Assembly: GCF_019355055.1 (NCBI RefSeq)
Contig: NZ_CP048411.1
Coordinates: 558,001 to 622,000 of the forward strand
DNA from: Pseudomonas sp. MTM4
GTDB taxonomy: Bacteria; Pseudomonadota; Gammaproteobacteria; Pseudomonadales; Pseudomonadaceae
Length of the DNA: 64,000 bases
Reading direction: 5' to 3'
Position numbers and translations under genes: made by a program. This document shows positions 1-10,238 of this stretch, piece by piece. Under the pieces are notes generated by a model. That model had not been told where the DNA came from. It worked only from the letters and a program-made list of their open reading frames with translations, and made no database searches. Numbering within the stretch: the stretch's first letter is position 1; each line of letters starts with the position of its first letter.

Positions 1-1535
1 ATGGCATCTTCCAGGCCAGCCTGCAGGAGGGCATTCGTGCCGCCAACCCGGCCTTGGCGCGCATGCTCGGCTATGAAAGTCCCGAGGCTGCGCTGTGGGC
101 GCTGACCGATCTGTCGCATCACCTGTTCATCGGTGGTGAAGAAGAGCTGCTGCAGATTCGTCATACCCTGAGCAGTCAGCTGGGCCTGTTCGGCTACGAA
201 ACCCGGTTGCGGCGCAAGGACGGCAGTTTCATCGACGTCATGATGAACCTGCTGCTCAAACCGGACGAAGACGGCCTGGTGGAAGGCTTCGTCGCCGACA
301 TCACCGAGCGCAAGCAAGCGCAACAGCGGTTGCTGCAGCTCAACGAGCAGCTGGAACAGCGCGTTGCCGAACGCACCTGCGAATTGCGCGAAGCCCGCGA
401 TGCCGCTGAAGCGGCCAACCTCAGCAAGGACAAGTACCTGGCTGCCGCTAGCCACGATTTGCTGCAACCGTTGAATGCGGCGCGGCTGCTGATCTCCACC
501 CTGTGCGAACGGGACTTGCCGAGTGCCGAGCGCAACCTGGTGCTGCGGGCGCACCAGGCGTTGGAAGGCGCGGAGGACCTGCTCACCGACCTGCTGGATA
601 TCTCCAAGCTGGACCAGAGCGCGATCAAGCCGGACATCGACAGCTATGGCCTCGACGAAGTGCTGTTGCCGCTGGTTTCGGAGTTCCAGCCGGTCGCCGA
701 GGCGGCGGGGCTGCAGCTCGTCCACTTCATTCCGCGCTATGCGATCCAGACCGATTTCCGCCTGCTGAGCCGCATCCTGCGCAACTTTCTCAGCAATGCC
801 TGCCGTTACACCGAACGCGGTCGGGTATTGCTCGGCGCGCGCAAGCGCGGCGGTTCGCTGCGCATCGAGGTCTGGGATAGCGGGCGCGGCATCGCCGAGG
901 ACCAGCTGCAATCGATCTTCCTTGAATTCAATCAGCTCGGGGTCGAGCGCGCGGCCGAGCGGCGGGGCGTCGGCCTAGGGCTCGCCATCGTCGAGCGCAT
1001 CGCCAAGATGCTCGACTACCGCATCCAGGTCAGGTCGCAACCGGGGCGCGGCTCGGTTTTTTGCATCGAGGTGCCACTGAGTGAATCCATGCCCAGGCGC
1101 AATATCGAGACGCTGGTCAGCGTGCCGCAACTGGGTGATCCCTTGCCGGGACGGCGGCTGCTGGTGCTGGATAACGAGCTGAGCATTCTGCATAGCATGT
1201 TCGCGCTGCTCGGCCAGTGGGGCTGCGAAGTCCTCACGGCGACCGATCAGGCGCAAGCGATTGCCGTGCTGGGCGGGCAGGCGCCGGAGCTGATCCTGGC
1301 CGACTTCCATCTCGACCAAGGTGTCACTGGCTGGGAGGTGGCGCAGGCATTGCGTGAGCGCTTCGGCGAGGCGATTCCGGTGGTGATGATCACCGCTGAT
1401 CGCAGCGACCAGTGCCGCAAGCAGTTGCAGGGCCTCGGCGTGCCGGTGCTGAACAAGCCGGTCAAGGCCGGCAAGATGCGCTCGGTGCTCAGCCATCTGC
1501 TTGCTGGCGATACATCCAAATCGGCTGTGGAGTAG
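1..1535 (+). CDS. Hybrid sensor histidine kinase with PAS and receiver domains (5' truncated by window edge)
   Basis: The frame is already open at base 3 and reads through a PAS core before the first ATG at 54, so the true start lies outside the window. Order of domains: end of a PAS/PAC sensor, a short coiled coil after the PAC (around 310-430), a HisKA dimerisation helix with the phosphoacceptor motif SHDLLQPLN (around base 450), a HATPase domain with N box NFLSNACRYT and G box DSGRGI, and a C-terminal receiver (about 1150-1520) with the phosphoacceptor Asp in ILADFHLD and the conserved Lys in NKPVK. The H-box wording is typical of the NahK/ErcS-like hybrid kinases of Pseudomonas. Membrane segments, if any, would be outside the window. 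The signal sensed cannot be told from this part. Confidence 0.9.
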   Translation, partial: GIFQASLQEGIRAANPALARMLGYESPEAALWALTDLSHHLFIGGEEELLQIRHTLSSQLGLFGYETRLRRKDGSFIDVMMNLLLKPDEDGLVEGFVADITERKQAQQRLLQLNEQLEQRVAERTCELREARDAAEAANLSKDKYLAAASHDLLQPLNAARLLISTLCERDLPSAERNLVLRAHQALEGAEDLLTDLLDISKLDQSAIKPDIDSYGLDEVLLPLVSEFQPVAEAAGLQLVHFIPRYAIQTDFRLLSRILRNFLSNACRYTERGRVLLGARKRGGSLRIEVWDSGRGIAEDQLQSIFLEFNQLGVERAAERRGVGLGLAIVERIAKMLDYRIQVRSQPGRGSVFCIEVPLSESMPRRNIETLVSVPQLGDPLPGRRLLVLDNELSILHSMFALLGQWGCEVLTATDQAQAIAVLGGQAPELILADFHLDQGVTGWEVAQALRERFGEAIPVVMITADRSDQCRKQLQGLGVPVLNKPVKAGKMRSVLSHLLAGDTSKSAVE

Positions 1536-1565
1536 TGGTAGAAAACAAGCCGCGATCTAGGCATT

Positions 1566-2939
1566 TCAGTAAAGCCAGACCTCTACGCGCCTGTTCTTGA
1601 CCCGGCCTGACGGGGTATTAGAAGCCACTGGAAGTTGATCACCCAACCCATTGATATCTTTAACCAGAATTCCACCACGCGCTAACTCGCGACGCACCGC
1701 CATCGCGCGGAGTTTGGACAGCAGCTCGGTACGCGCCGAGTCCCCTCGCGCATCGCCGAAGCCCACCAGCACCGCGGCGTTCATCTGTTTGTCAGCACGC
1801 TGGAGATAATCGATCAAGCGTCCGATATCACGTTGAGCCTTGTTATCCAGCCGTGCGCTGCCCTCGTCGAAACGAAAGTTGACGGTCAGCCGCCGGGCAT
1901 CGTTGGCCAGGTCTTGGTAAAGCTGTGGCATGTCGGGTTGGGCCGGCAGCTTTATCGCAGTGATTGCCTGCGCGACGTAGCCGGCCTTTTCGACGATGGC
2001 CTGCCCGGCGGCGCTATGGGCAAAGTCGAGATAGGCCCGTGTCCAGTCCGACTGGGCAGTAGGCTTGGCATAGAGGAACAGACGGCGCGACAGCGGATAG
2101 TCTTCGGTCGCGACCAACGCGGTGGACGGAAGCATGGGCTCCGAGTCGCCGTCGGCAATCGCCAGCGCCTTGGCGCTCCCCACCGAAGCGAGGCCCACGA
2201 AGCCGATAGCACCAGGGCGGCTGATGACCGTTTGGGAAAGCTGGTCATTGGATTCATAACGCAAGGCACTGCCGGCGAGCGTCTTGTTCTGAGTGCCGAG
2301 TACCAGTTCCTTGAAGGTGTCATAGGTGCCGGACTGATCGTCGCGCGCATGCAGTTCAACGGTCAGATCATCGCCGCCCAGCTCGCGCCAGTTGCGAATC
2401 TCGCCAGCGAACAGGCCGGCGACTTGCGCGACGCTGAGCGAGGCGATTCGGTTGTTCGGATGGACGATGATCGCCAAACCGTCGATGGCGATTATCTGCT
2501 CGGACTGTGCGCTGCGCAGGTTACCGAGGCTGGCCAGGCTGTCGTATTCGCTGTCCTTGATGGGGCGCGATGCGGCGGCAAGATCGGCGGAACCGTTTCC
2601 AAGTCCAGCAAAGCCTGTGCCTGTGCCGTGAGCGGCAACCAAGGCGTGCAGCGTGCGGCCGGTTTTGCTGTCGATTGCGCTTATCCTCTGCTCGTTTTCC
2701 TTGGTGGAAGCGATCTTTATCGATTGCAGTCCCTGTGCTTCGAACAGACCGGCGATCAACATGGGCGCTAATTTGGCGCCGACGGTGTTCGACCCATGGA
2801 TGCTCAGTACCGGCTGATCCTTTGCAGGTAACGCAGGCACGGCTCCGTTTACCGAGAGGGGAGATGCACAGAACAGGGCGAGAAACGCCAGGCATAGCAC
2901 CCGTTTCCCAATGGCGCGTGCGGACGTAAAAAGTGCCAT
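1566..2939 (-). CDS. Periplasmic phosphate-binding-like protein fused to a C-terminal OmpA-like domain
   Basis: 457 residues. The N-terminus has a signal peptide (charged start, hydrophobic stretch to about residue 32). Residues about 45-320 resemble a PstS-type solute-binding fold, with the phosphate-binding-like segments IHGSNTVG near the start and DDQSGTYDTF in the middle. Residues about 345-457 match an OmpA/MotB peptidoglycan-binding domain: NFRFDEGSARLDNKAQ, a GFGD segment and the closing NRRVEVWLY. OmpA domains anchor proteins non-covalently to peptidoglycan, so this is probably a wall-tethered phosphate or anion binding protein of the periplasm. No ABC permease or ATPase lies beside it, so a role in transport is not supported by context; phosphate sensing or scavenging is an inference. 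It is convergent with the upstream kinase, 30 bases away. Confidence 0.8.
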   Translation of the reverse strand: MALFTSARAIGKRVLCLAFLALFCASPLSVNGAVPALPAKDQPVLSIHGSNTVGAKLAPMLIAGLFEAQGLQSIKIASTKENEQRISAIDSKTGRTLHALVAAHGTGTGFAGLGNGSADLAAASRPIKDSEYDSLASLGNLRSAQSEQIIAIDGLAIIVHPNNRIASLSVAQVAGLFAGEIRNWRELGGDDLTVELHARDDQSGTYDTFKELVLGTQNKTLAGSALRYESNDQLSQTVISRPGAIGFVGLASVGSAKALAIADGDSEPMLPSTALVATEDYPLSRRLFLYAKPTAQSDWTRAYLDFAHSAAGQAIVEKAGYVAQAITAIKLPAQPDMPQLYQDLANDARRLTVNFRFDEGSARLDNKAQRDIGRLIDYLQRADKQMNAAVLVGFGDARGDSARTELLSKLRAMAVRRELARGGILVKDINGLGDQLPVASNTPSGRVKNRRVEVWLY

Positions 2940-3077
2940 GCAGCGAATCTCCCTTTCAAAGAAGCGGGGAGATTAAGACGCTTTGTTTACCGTTATGTGA
3001 CCGCCGACCTGGATGGATGTCGATCTGTGCATCAGTACCCCGCTGCGCAACTCGGCGGGTGGAGTCGAACCGGCGGC

Positions 3078-3890
3078 TCAGTTCAGCTCGATCCAGACCG
3101 GGCAGTGGTCGGAAGGCTTCTCCATGCTGCGGATGTCGTAGTCGACACCACAGTCGATGACGCGCTGATGCAGGCCGGCGGTTGTCAGGATCAGGTCGAT
3201 GCGCAGCCCTCGACGTGGGTCATCTTCGAAACCACGGCTGCGGTAGTCGAACCAGCTGAAGCGATCGACGACTTCCGGGTTGAGCGTACGGAAGCTGTCC
3301 TGCAAACCCCAGCTCTTCAGCCGCGCCAGCCATTCGCGTTCTTCCGGCAGAAAGCTGCACTTGCCCGTACGCAGCCAGCGCTTGGCGTTCACGTCGCCGA
3401 TGCCAATGTCGCAATCCTCAGGCGAGATGTTGAAGTCGCCCATGATCGCCACCGATTGATCGGGCGTGAAGCGCTCTTCCAGCAGGGCTTGCAGATCCGC
3501 GTAGAACTTGGTTTTGGCGGGAAACTTGGTCGGATGGATACGGCTTTCGCCCTGTGGAAAATAGCCATTCATGACGGTCACCGGCTGGCCGTTGGCATCG
3601 GCGAAGCGACCCCAGATGAAGCGCTTCTGCGATTCCTCGCCATCGTCGGGAAAGCCTTTGTGGATTTCCAGCGGCGCCTGCCGCGATAGCAGGGCGACAC
3701 CGTAATGGCCTTTCTGACCATGGAAATGTACGTGATAGCCGAGCGCTTCGATCTCGGCCTGGGGGAACTGTTCGTCCGCTACTTTGGTTTCCTGCAGACC
3801 GATGACGTCCGGCTGGTGTTTTTCGATAAGCGCAGCAAGTTGATGAGGTCGTGCGCGTAAACCGTTGATATTGAAGGAGACGAGCTTCAT
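3078..3890 (-). CDS. xthA: Exodeoxyribonuclease III
   Basis: 270 residues, the usual length for XthA. The protein begins [14 protein letters not shown], where the Asn is a catalytic residue of the exonuclease-endonuclease-phosphatase fold, followed by LQETK (metal-binding Glu), GDFNI (Asp and Asn) and the closing SDHCPVW (catalytic Asp-His). The enzyme is an AP endonuclease and 3'-5' exonuclease of base excision repair in the cytoplasm. It stands alone; the neighbours show no operon partner. The start is set by full agreement with the family N-terminus. Confidence 0.95.
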   Translation of the reverse strand: MKLVSFNINGLRARPHQLAALIEKHQPDVIGLQETKVADEQFPQAEIEALGYHVHFHGQKGHYGVALLSRQAPLEIHKGFPDDGEESQKRFIWGRFADANGQPVTVMNGYFPQGESRIHPTKFPAKTKFYADLQALLEERFTPDQSVAIMGDFNISPEDCDIGIGDVNAKRWLRTGKCSFLPEEREWLARLKSWGLQDSFRTLNPEVVDRFSWFDYRSRGFEDDPRRGLRIDLILTTAGLHQRVIDCGVDYDIRSMEKPSDHCPVWIELN

Positions 3891-4036
3891 GGATGAGGGC
3901 TCCGGAAAAACCGCGATTCTAATCGTTTCGGGCTTTGCGGTGCGAGTCGTATCAGCCGGTCGCCAATAAGCGGCACGAGCACGGTGCGGGTGCTAACGTG
4001 AATTCAGCGCTCTACAACATAAGAAAGAGAACTGCC

Positions 4037-4675
4037 ATGCCGATGCCTGCTGAAGTACGAATGCTGGACAGTGGTTACGCCAGGGAGGCGCGCTCGCTTC
4101 TGTACAACGCTTACCGTCACGAACCCACCTATGCCTACCTGTTCGAATCCGATCGGCCCGGGTACGACCAGCGTGTACGCGCCACCGTGCGTGAGCTGGT
4201 CAATCAGCATTTTCTACAGGATCAGCCCGCGCTGGGGTTGCTGGTGGATGATCGGCTGATCGCCGTGGCGTTGATCGCGCCGCCGCAGCGTCGTCTGGAT
4301 GTCACCGAGAGTTGGGTATGGCGCATGCGCATGCTGATGACCACGGGCTTTCGCTGCACCCGGCGATATCTCGATTACCACGCGGCAGTGCTCGGCTGCC
4401 TGCCACCGGGCGCTTTTCATGTGCTGCCATTAATGGCCGTCCATCCGCAGTTTCAAGGGCAGCACTACGGTGAACAGTTGCTCGAGGCGCTGCATAACTG
4501 GTGTGCTGTGGACACGACCTCGCAGGGATTGGTGCTCGACACGGGCAATCCACGCTACCTGAACTTCTATGAGCGGCAGGGCTATGAGGAAATTGGTCAA
4601 GTCGCGATCGGGCCTGTGGTCGAACACGTATTCTTCCATCCCGCGCCGCGCCAGGTCGAAGCCAGTCGAGGATAG
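4037..4675 (+). CDS. GNAT-family N-acetyltransferase
   Basis: 212 residues from the ATG at 4037; an upstream in-frame ATG at 3935 exists but the added residues look non-coding, and a purine-rich stretch (aagaaagaga) precedes 4037. The central part carries the GNAT acetyl-CoA-binding signature: a beta strand ending VLPLMAVHPQFQGQHYGEQLLEAL, of which the Q/R-x-x-G-x-G/A-like turn is QGQHYG. The C-terminal part (DTGNPRYLNFYERQGYEEI) is the usual GNAT strand-helix that closes the fold. The substrate is unknown. It lies between xthA (divergent) and tamA, 146 bases upstream of the latter. Confidence 0.8.
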   Translation: MPMPAEVRMLDSGYAREARSLLYNAYRHEPTYAYLFESDRPGYDQRVRATVRELVNQHFLQDQPALGLLVDDRLIAVALIAPPQRRLDVTESWVWRMRMLMTTGFRCTRRYLDYHAAVLGCLPPGAFHVLPLMAVHPQFQGQHYGEQLLEALHNWCAVDTTSQGLVLDTGNPRYLNFYERQGYEEIGQVAIGPVVEHVFFHPAPRQVEASRG

Positions 4676-4821
4676 CGGCGAATTTTTGCGCGTTGCGCAT
4701 AGTCCAAACCGGTGGTTTTCCGACGAAGCTTTTCGATGTTCTACCTAACGCTGTACGTCCCGTGCTACACGCAACCACGCCGATCCGAGCTTCGGTGTCT
4801 ATCGTGCTAGCATCGCTCGCC

Positions 4822-6549
4822 ATGCGTATGTCCTCCACTGGCCGGCTCGTTGCCGTCGGCCTAGCCTCGTTTATGTCCACTGGCGTCCATTCAGCGGAGC
4901 TCGATATCAGAATCGAGCCCTCCAACCGTGCCTTGCGCGAAAACGTTGAGAACTACATCGGTGACCTCGGCGACCGTGACGAGCGTGAGCTACTGCGCTA
5001 CAGCCGCATCGCCCAGGAACAGGCGGAAAAGGCGCTGCAGGCCTTGGGTCATTACAACGGCGAGATCGAATCCGAAGTCAGCGGTGGCGAGAATCCGCAG
5101 CTCATTCTGCGTATCGAGCCCGGCGAGCCGGTTCGACTGCGCGATATCACCCTGCGCGTGGATGGGCCAGCCAGCGAATTGCGTACCTTCCGTGTGCCCC
5201 GTAATACGCTCAGGTCCGGCGAGGTGCTCAATCACGGCCTTTATGAAGAGGTAAAGCAGCAGATCCTCAATCAGGCCTCGCGCTATGGATTCTTCGAAGG
5301 TCGCTTCACGAGTCAGCGCTTGACCATCGACCCTTCGATCAACGCCGCGGACATCGAGCTGGTGTTCGAAAGCGGCCCGCGTTATGTGCTGGGGAATGTC
5401 AGCTTCGGAGGCGATTCACCCTTCGACCCGGATCTGCTGGCGCGGATGGTGCCGTTCGAGGCGGGCACGCCCTATGACTCGGAACTGGTGGCCGAGCTCA
5501 ACCAGGCGATGCAGTCCAGTGGCTATTTCGAAGGGGTACGGGTCGACGCCAACCCGGCCAATGCCCAACAGCAGCGCATTCCTGTCGCGGTGCAGCTGAC
5601 CACGCGCGATCCAAGAACCCTAGGGCTGGGGTTGGGATTTTCCACCGACGTGGGGCCGCGCATGCGTCTGGATTTCCTCCGTCACTGGGTCAACCCCCAG
5701 GGCCACAGTTACGGCGTCGAGACCGAGCTCTCGGCCCCGCGTCAGAACGTCGGGCTCTGGTACGACGTGCCGCTAGACCCGCCGCTGACCGACAAGCTGC
5801 GCTATGCGGCCGGTTACCAATACGAGGAGCTGGGTGACAACGATAGCCTCAGCGAACTGCTGACAGTCGGCCCCGAGTGGCATCGGAAGCTGCCCAGTGG
5901 CTGGCAGCGGGTCTGGTCGCTCAAATGGCGCCATGAACAATATGAGCTGGGCGATGATACGGGCGTCAGCACGCTGTTGATGCCCGGCGTCTCCTATAGC
6001 TATCTGCGCAGCGACAACCGTATCGACCCAAGCCGTGGCTACCGCCTGGAGTTCGAGCTGGCCGCAGCGAAGGACGGTCTGCTGTCCGACGCGGATCTGA
6101 TCCATGCAAACACCACTGTGAAAGGCTTGATCACGCTCGCGGACCGTCATCGCTTCCTTGGTCGGGTGCAGGTCGGCGGCAACTGGACCAACGAATACAC
6201 CAACGTGCCGCCATCACTGCGCTATTTCGCTGGTGGCGATCAAAGCGTGCGCGGTTACGACTATCAGAGCCTGTCGCCGACCAACTCGGACGGCGACCGC
6301 ATCGGCGGCCGTTACCAGCTGGCAGTCAGCGCTGAGTATCAATATTCGCTCACCGACAAGTGGCGCGTGGCGACCTTCATCGATCAGGGAAATGCGTTCA
6401 ACTCGCTGGAGCTTCCGTCGCTGAAAAGCAGCGTGGGTCTGGGCGTTCGTTGGGTTTCGCCGGTCGGGCCGATTCGTGTCGATCTGGCCCATCCGTTGGA
6501 CAGTGACGGCGGCGTGCGGCTGCATTTCTCCATGGGGCCGGAGCTTTGA
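4822..6549 (+). CDS. tamA: Translocation and assembly module subunit TamA (Omp85 family)
   Basis: 575 residues from the ATG at 4822, the usual TamA length; an in-frame ATG at 4693 would add a stretch that does not look like coding sequence, whereas 4822 begins directly with a signal peptide ending in VHSA. Residues about 30-260 form the POTRA repeats and the rest is the 16-strand Omp85 barrel, with the diagnostic VRGYDYQSLSP segment (the VRGY of barrel strand lid/loop 6) and a C-terminal strand ending in L. TamA sits in the outer membrane and with TamB assists insertion of a subset of outer-membrane proteins and lipid traffic. tamB follows with a TTGA overlap, so the two are translationally coupled. 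Confidence 0.92.
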   Translation: MRMSSTGRLVAVGLASFMSTGVHSAELDIRIEPSNRALRENVENYIGDLGDRDERELLRYSRIAQEQAEKALQALGHYNGEIESEVSGGENPQLILRIEPGEPVRLRDITLRVDGPASELRTFRVPRNTLRSGEVLNHGLYEEVKQQILNQASRYGFFEGRFTSQRLTIDPSINAADIELVFESGPRYVLGNVSFGGDSPFDPDLLARMVPFEAGTPYDSELVAELNQAMQSSGYFEGVRVDANPANAQQQRIPVAVQLTTRDPRTLGLGLGFSTDVGPRMRLDFLRHWVNPQGHSYGVETELSAPRQNVGLWYDVPLDPPLTDKLRYAAGYQYEELGDNDSLSELLTVGPEWHRKLPSGWQRVWSLKWRHEQYELGDDTGVSTLLMPGVSYSYLRSDNRIDPSRGYRLEFELAAAKDGLLSDADLIHANTTVKGLITLADRHRFLGRVQVGGNWTNEYTNVPPSLRYFAGGDQSVRGYDYQSLSPTNSDGDRIGGRYQLAVSAEYQYSLTDKWRVATFIDQGNAFNSLELPSLKSSVGLGVRWVSPVGPIRVDLAHPLDSDGGVRLHFSMGPEL

Positions 6550-9500
6550 GGCGTACCGCGAAAATTGTCGGCTGGGTAATGCTCGGCCTGGTGACGTTAC
6601 TGCTACTGATTCTGCTGGCCGCAGGTGCGGTACTGGGCACGCACATGGGGAGTCGTTGGGTCCTGAACAAGGTGCCTGGGGTGGAAGTGGAGCAATTCCA
6701 CGGACGTCTGGGTGGCGAATGGCAGGCGGAGCGGCTGACATGGCAACAGGGCGCCAATCGTGCGGTGGTGGATGCGCCGCGAATGGCCTGGTCACCGATG
6801 TGCCTGTTGCGCATGACGCTGTGCATCGAGGAGCTGGTGGTCGGCGACATCGATCTACAGTTTCCGCCGACAGCCGAGGATGATGCACCGAGTGAGCCGT
6901 TCAGCCTGCCGGACGTCAAACTGCCGCTAGAGCTGCGAATCGAGCGCATCGAAATCGGCGAGCTTCGGCTGAATGATGTCGAACAGCTGCGAAGCCTGCA
7001 GCTGCGCGCCGATTGGCGAAAGGAAGGGCTGGACATCAACGCCCTTCAGGTACGCCGTGATGATCTTTCGCTGGATCTGACCGGCCGCTTGCAGCCGAAC
7101 GGTGAGTGGCCACTGGAATTGAGCGGCACGGCTGCAATCCGTTCACCCGACGCGCAACCCTGGGCGCTGATGCTTGCGGTGAACGGCGAGCTGCGCGACC
7201 AGTTGCATTTGAATGTCGAAAGCCAGGGTTACCTCGATGCCAGGCTCAGCGGCCAGCTAAGCCCGCTGACATCGGAGCTGCCGGCGCAGCTTCGGATGGT
7301 GGTGGAGCGCTTCAAGGCGACTCCGGAACTGCCCGATGCACTGCGGTTGGACACCCTTGAGCTCAGCGCCGAGGGAGATCTGGATCAGGGCTACCGACTG
7401 GTTGGTGACGGCCGTTTGCAAGGCGAGGGCGGGGCGGTCGGCATTACATTGAACGCGCTGGTCGACGCCAAACATGCGGAGGTCGAAGCGCTGCAGCTGG
7501 ATGCCGGCGAAGGGCAACGGATCAGCTTGAACGGGCAGGCCGATTGGCAGGAGGGTCTGACGGGTGAGGCCGAGCTGGCGTGGCGCGATTTTCCTTGGCG
7601 CAGGCTTTACCCCGACGTGGATGAGCCGCCGGTGGCGTTGCGCACGCTCGATGCGCAAATCCAGTACGACGACGGCAATTACCTGGGTAATTTTGATGCC
7701 GCGCTGACTGGGCCATCCGGCGAATTCACGCTGCGAAGCCCTGTCAGCGGCGACCTCGAAACCGTGCATCTACCGCAGCTGGAATTGCAGGCCGGGCTGG
7801 GCAGAGCTGCCGGCAATCTCAGCGTGGGCTTCGCGGATGGCATCGACTGGAACACTCGCCTGGACATGAGCGAACTCGATCCGTCCTTCTGGGTCGCCGA
7901 GTTGCCGGGCCAGCTGGCCGGCACGTTGAGCAGCCGTGGCACTATGCGCGATGAGCAACTGCAGGCCGAAGCGCGCCTGGATCTCGCTGGAACGTTGCGT
8001 CAGCAACCATTGAAACTACAGCTGGAGGCGAGTGGGCAGGGCGCCGCCTGGAATGTTCCGCTCGTCGACCTGCATCTCGGGGACAACCGAATCCAGGGCA
8101 GCGGACGCTGGGCCGAAACGCTGCAGGCGAATCTTGAGCTCGACCTGACGCGACTGGCGCAGCTCTGGCCTGATCTGCAGGGCCAGTTGACCGGCGACCT
8201 CAAGCTGGCCGGTACACCGCAAGCGCCCGGAGGCACGCTGACCCTCGAAGGCAGTCAGGTCGCATTCCAGCAAAACCGCATCGAGCATCTGGAGCTGGCC
8301 GCCAGCCTCGAACAGGGCGAGCGTGGAGAGCTGCGGCTGGTTGCCGATGGGCTGCGGGCAGGTGATACCGAGCTCGGCCGGCTACAGGTGACGGGCGACG
8401 GCTCCCAACAGGCTCATCAGGCCGATCTGAGTCTGCAAGGGCCGCTGCTGGATCTGTCTCTGGCATTGGATGGCGGTCTACGCGGCGAGGATTGGCGAGG
8501 GCGCTTGCTGCGGGCCGAACTGGATGCTCAAGGCCAGCAATGGGCCCTTCAGCGGCCAGCATCGCTGGAGCGACTGGCCAACGGTCGGATCACATTTGGT
8601 GCTCATTGCTTCGGTTCAGGCCCCGCCACGCTGTGTGCTGAAAATCAGCGGCTTCTGCCTGATCCGCAACTGCGCTACCGGCTACGCGACTTTCCGCTCG
8701 AATCGCTTGCCGAGCACATGCCGGACAACCTGAACTGGCAGGGCGAGGTCAACGCCGACCTGTCGCTCGACCTGCCCGCGGCCGGTCCTAGCGGCACCAT
8801 TCGCATCGATGCCGGCCCAGGCACGTTGCGCATGCGTGACGGCGACCGATGGCTGGATTTCCCTTACGCAACCTTGGCTTTGAACAGCGAACTGACGCCC
8901 AAACGTGTCGATAGCCACTTGCGCTTCGAGGGCGGCGAACTCGGCGAGCTCGATGTGCGCCTGCAAGTCGACCCGAGTACCGAGGCGAAGGCCATCTCTG
9001 GGTCCTTCTTTCTGAGCGATTTCGATCTGTCCGTGGCCAGGCCCTTCGTCGCCCAGCTCGAGCGGTTGAATGGGCAACTGAACGGGCGTGGCGAGTTATC
9101 CGGCAGCTTGCAGGCGCCGCAGGTTAACGGCGAGCTGCGATTGAGCGACGCCGAGATTGCCGGCAGTGAGTTGCCAGTCAGTTTCGAGCAGCTGCAGGTT
9201 CGCGCGCTCATCGAGGGCGAGCGCGTGCGAGTCGACGGTGACTGGCGCAGCGGCGAGCAAGGACGAGGGGAAATCGCCGGAACCTTGAATTGGACCGATG
9301 CGCTGGATCTGGACATGCGCATCAGCGGCAGCCGGCTCCCGGTTATCGTCGAACCCTATGCCGAGCTGGAAGTCGAGCCGGATCTACGGCTGGAGCTAGC
9401 CGATGACCAGTTGGCGGTAAGTGGAAAGGTCCGGGTGCCACGTGGCGATATCCAGGTTCGTGACCTGCCTCCTTCGACAGTCAGGGTGTCCGAGGACGCG

Positions 9501-10238
9501 GTAATCGTCGGCACCGAAGCCGAGGACGCGCAGACGCCGTTGGCTATTCGCATGGATATCGATGTCGAGGTGGGCCAGGACCGACTGCGTTTCTCTGGCT
9601 TTGGCCTCACCGCGGATCTGGCGGGTTACCTGCACATTGGCGACAACCTCGACGCGCGTGGCGAGCTCAATCTCAACAACGGGCGTTATCGAGCCTATGG
9701 CCAGCGCCTGACCATCCGCCGCGCGCAGCTGCTGTTCACCGGCGTGCTGTCCCAGCCATTCCTGAATATCGAGGCGATACGGCGGATCGACTCGGACAAC
9801 GTCATCGCCGGTCTACGCATCACCGGCAGCGCCGAGCAGCCACGGGTCGATGTGTTCGCCGAACCGGCGATGAGTCAGGAACAGGCGTTGTCCTATTTGG
9901 TGCTGGGACGGCCGCTGGGAACTGATTCCGGTGAGAACAACATGCTGGCGCAGGCTGCTCTTGGACTTGGCCTGGCTGGCAGTGCATCGATTACTGGCAA
10001 TGTTGCGCAGCGTCTGGGTATTCAGGATTTCCAGCTCGACACCGAAGGAAGCGGCACGGAGACCAGCGTGGTCGCCAGCGGGCGCCTGACCGATCGCCTG
10101 ACGCTTCGCTACGGCGTGGGCGTATTCGAGTCGGCCAACACCGTTGCCCTGCGCTATCAGCTGACCAAACGCATTTTTCTCGAAGCCGCAAGCGGGTTGG
10201 CCAGCTCCCTTGACGTTTTCTACCGACGTAATTTCTAA
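6546..10238 (+). CDS. tamB: Translocation and assembly module subunit TamB (AsmA-like, DUF490 C-terminus)
   Basis: 1230 residues, as expected for TamB. The start is a TTG at 6546 that overlaps the tamA stop (TTGA); the next in-frame ATG (6579) would cut off the positively charged residues in front of the membrane anchor. An N-terminal transmembrane helix (about residues 10-32) is followed by a very long repetitive beta-rich region typical of bridge-like lipid transfer proteins and by a conserved C-terminal DUF490 domain (LNNGRYRAYGQRLTI, SYLVLGRPLG, VFYRRNF at the end). TamB spans the periplasm from the inner membrane to TamA. Confidence 0.92.
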   Translation: MRRTAKIVGWVMLGLVTLLLLILLAAGAVLGTHMGSRWVLNKVPGVEVEQFHGRLGGEWQAERLTWQQGANRAVVDAPRMAWSPMCLLRMTLCIEELVVGDIDLQFPPTAEDDAPSEPFSLPDVKLPLELRIERIEIGELRLNDVEQLRSLQLRADWRKEGLDINALQVRRDDLSLDLTGRLQPNGEWPLELSGTAAIRSPDAQPWALMLAVNGELRDQLHLNVESQGYLDARLSGQLSPLTSELPAQLRMVVERFKATPELPDALRLDTLELSAEGDLDQGYRLVGDGRLQGEGGAVGITLNALVDAKHAEVEALQLDAGEGQRISLNGQADWQEGLTGEAELAWRDFPWRRLYPDVDEPPVALRTLDAQIQYDDGNYLGNFDAALTGPSGEFTLRSPVSGDLETVHLPQLELQAGLGRAAGNLSVGFADGIDWNTRLDMSELDPSFWVAELPGQLAGTLSSRGTMRDEQLQAEARLDLAGTLRQQPLKLQLEASGQGAAWNVPLVDLHLGDNRIQGSGRWAETLQANLELDLTRLAQLWPDLQGQLTGDLKLAGTPQAPGGTLTLEGSQVAFQQNRIEHLELAASLEQGERGELRLVADGLRAGDTELGRLQVTGDGSQQAHQADLSLQGPLLDLSLALDGGLRGEDWRGRLLRAELDAQGQQWALQRPASLERLANGRITFGAHCFGSGPATLCAENQRLLPDPQLRYRLRDFPLESLAEHMPDNLNWQGEVNADLSLDLPAAGPSGTIRIDAGPGTLRMRDGDRWLDFPYATLALNSELTPKRVDSHLRFEGGELGELDVRLQVDPSTEAKAISGSFFLSDFDLSVARPFVAQLERLNGQLNGRGELSGSLQAPQVNGELRLSDAEIAGSELPVSFEQLQVRALIEGERVRVDGDWRSGEQGRGEIAGTLNWTDALDLDMRISGSRLPVIVEPYAELEVEPDLRLELADDQLAVSGKVRVPRGDIQVRDLPPSTVRVSEDAVIVGTEAEDAQTPLAIRMDIDVEVGQDRLRFSGFGLTADLAGYLHIGDNLDARGELNLNNGRYRAYGQRLTIRRAQLLFTGVLSQPFLNIEAIRRIDSDNVIAGLRITGSAEQPRVDVFAEPAMSQEQALSYLVLGRPLGTDSGENNMLAQAALGLGLAGSASITGNVAQRLGIQDFQLDTEGSGTETSVVASGRLTDRLTLRYGVGVFESANTVALRYQLTKRIFLEAASGLASSLDVFYRRNF

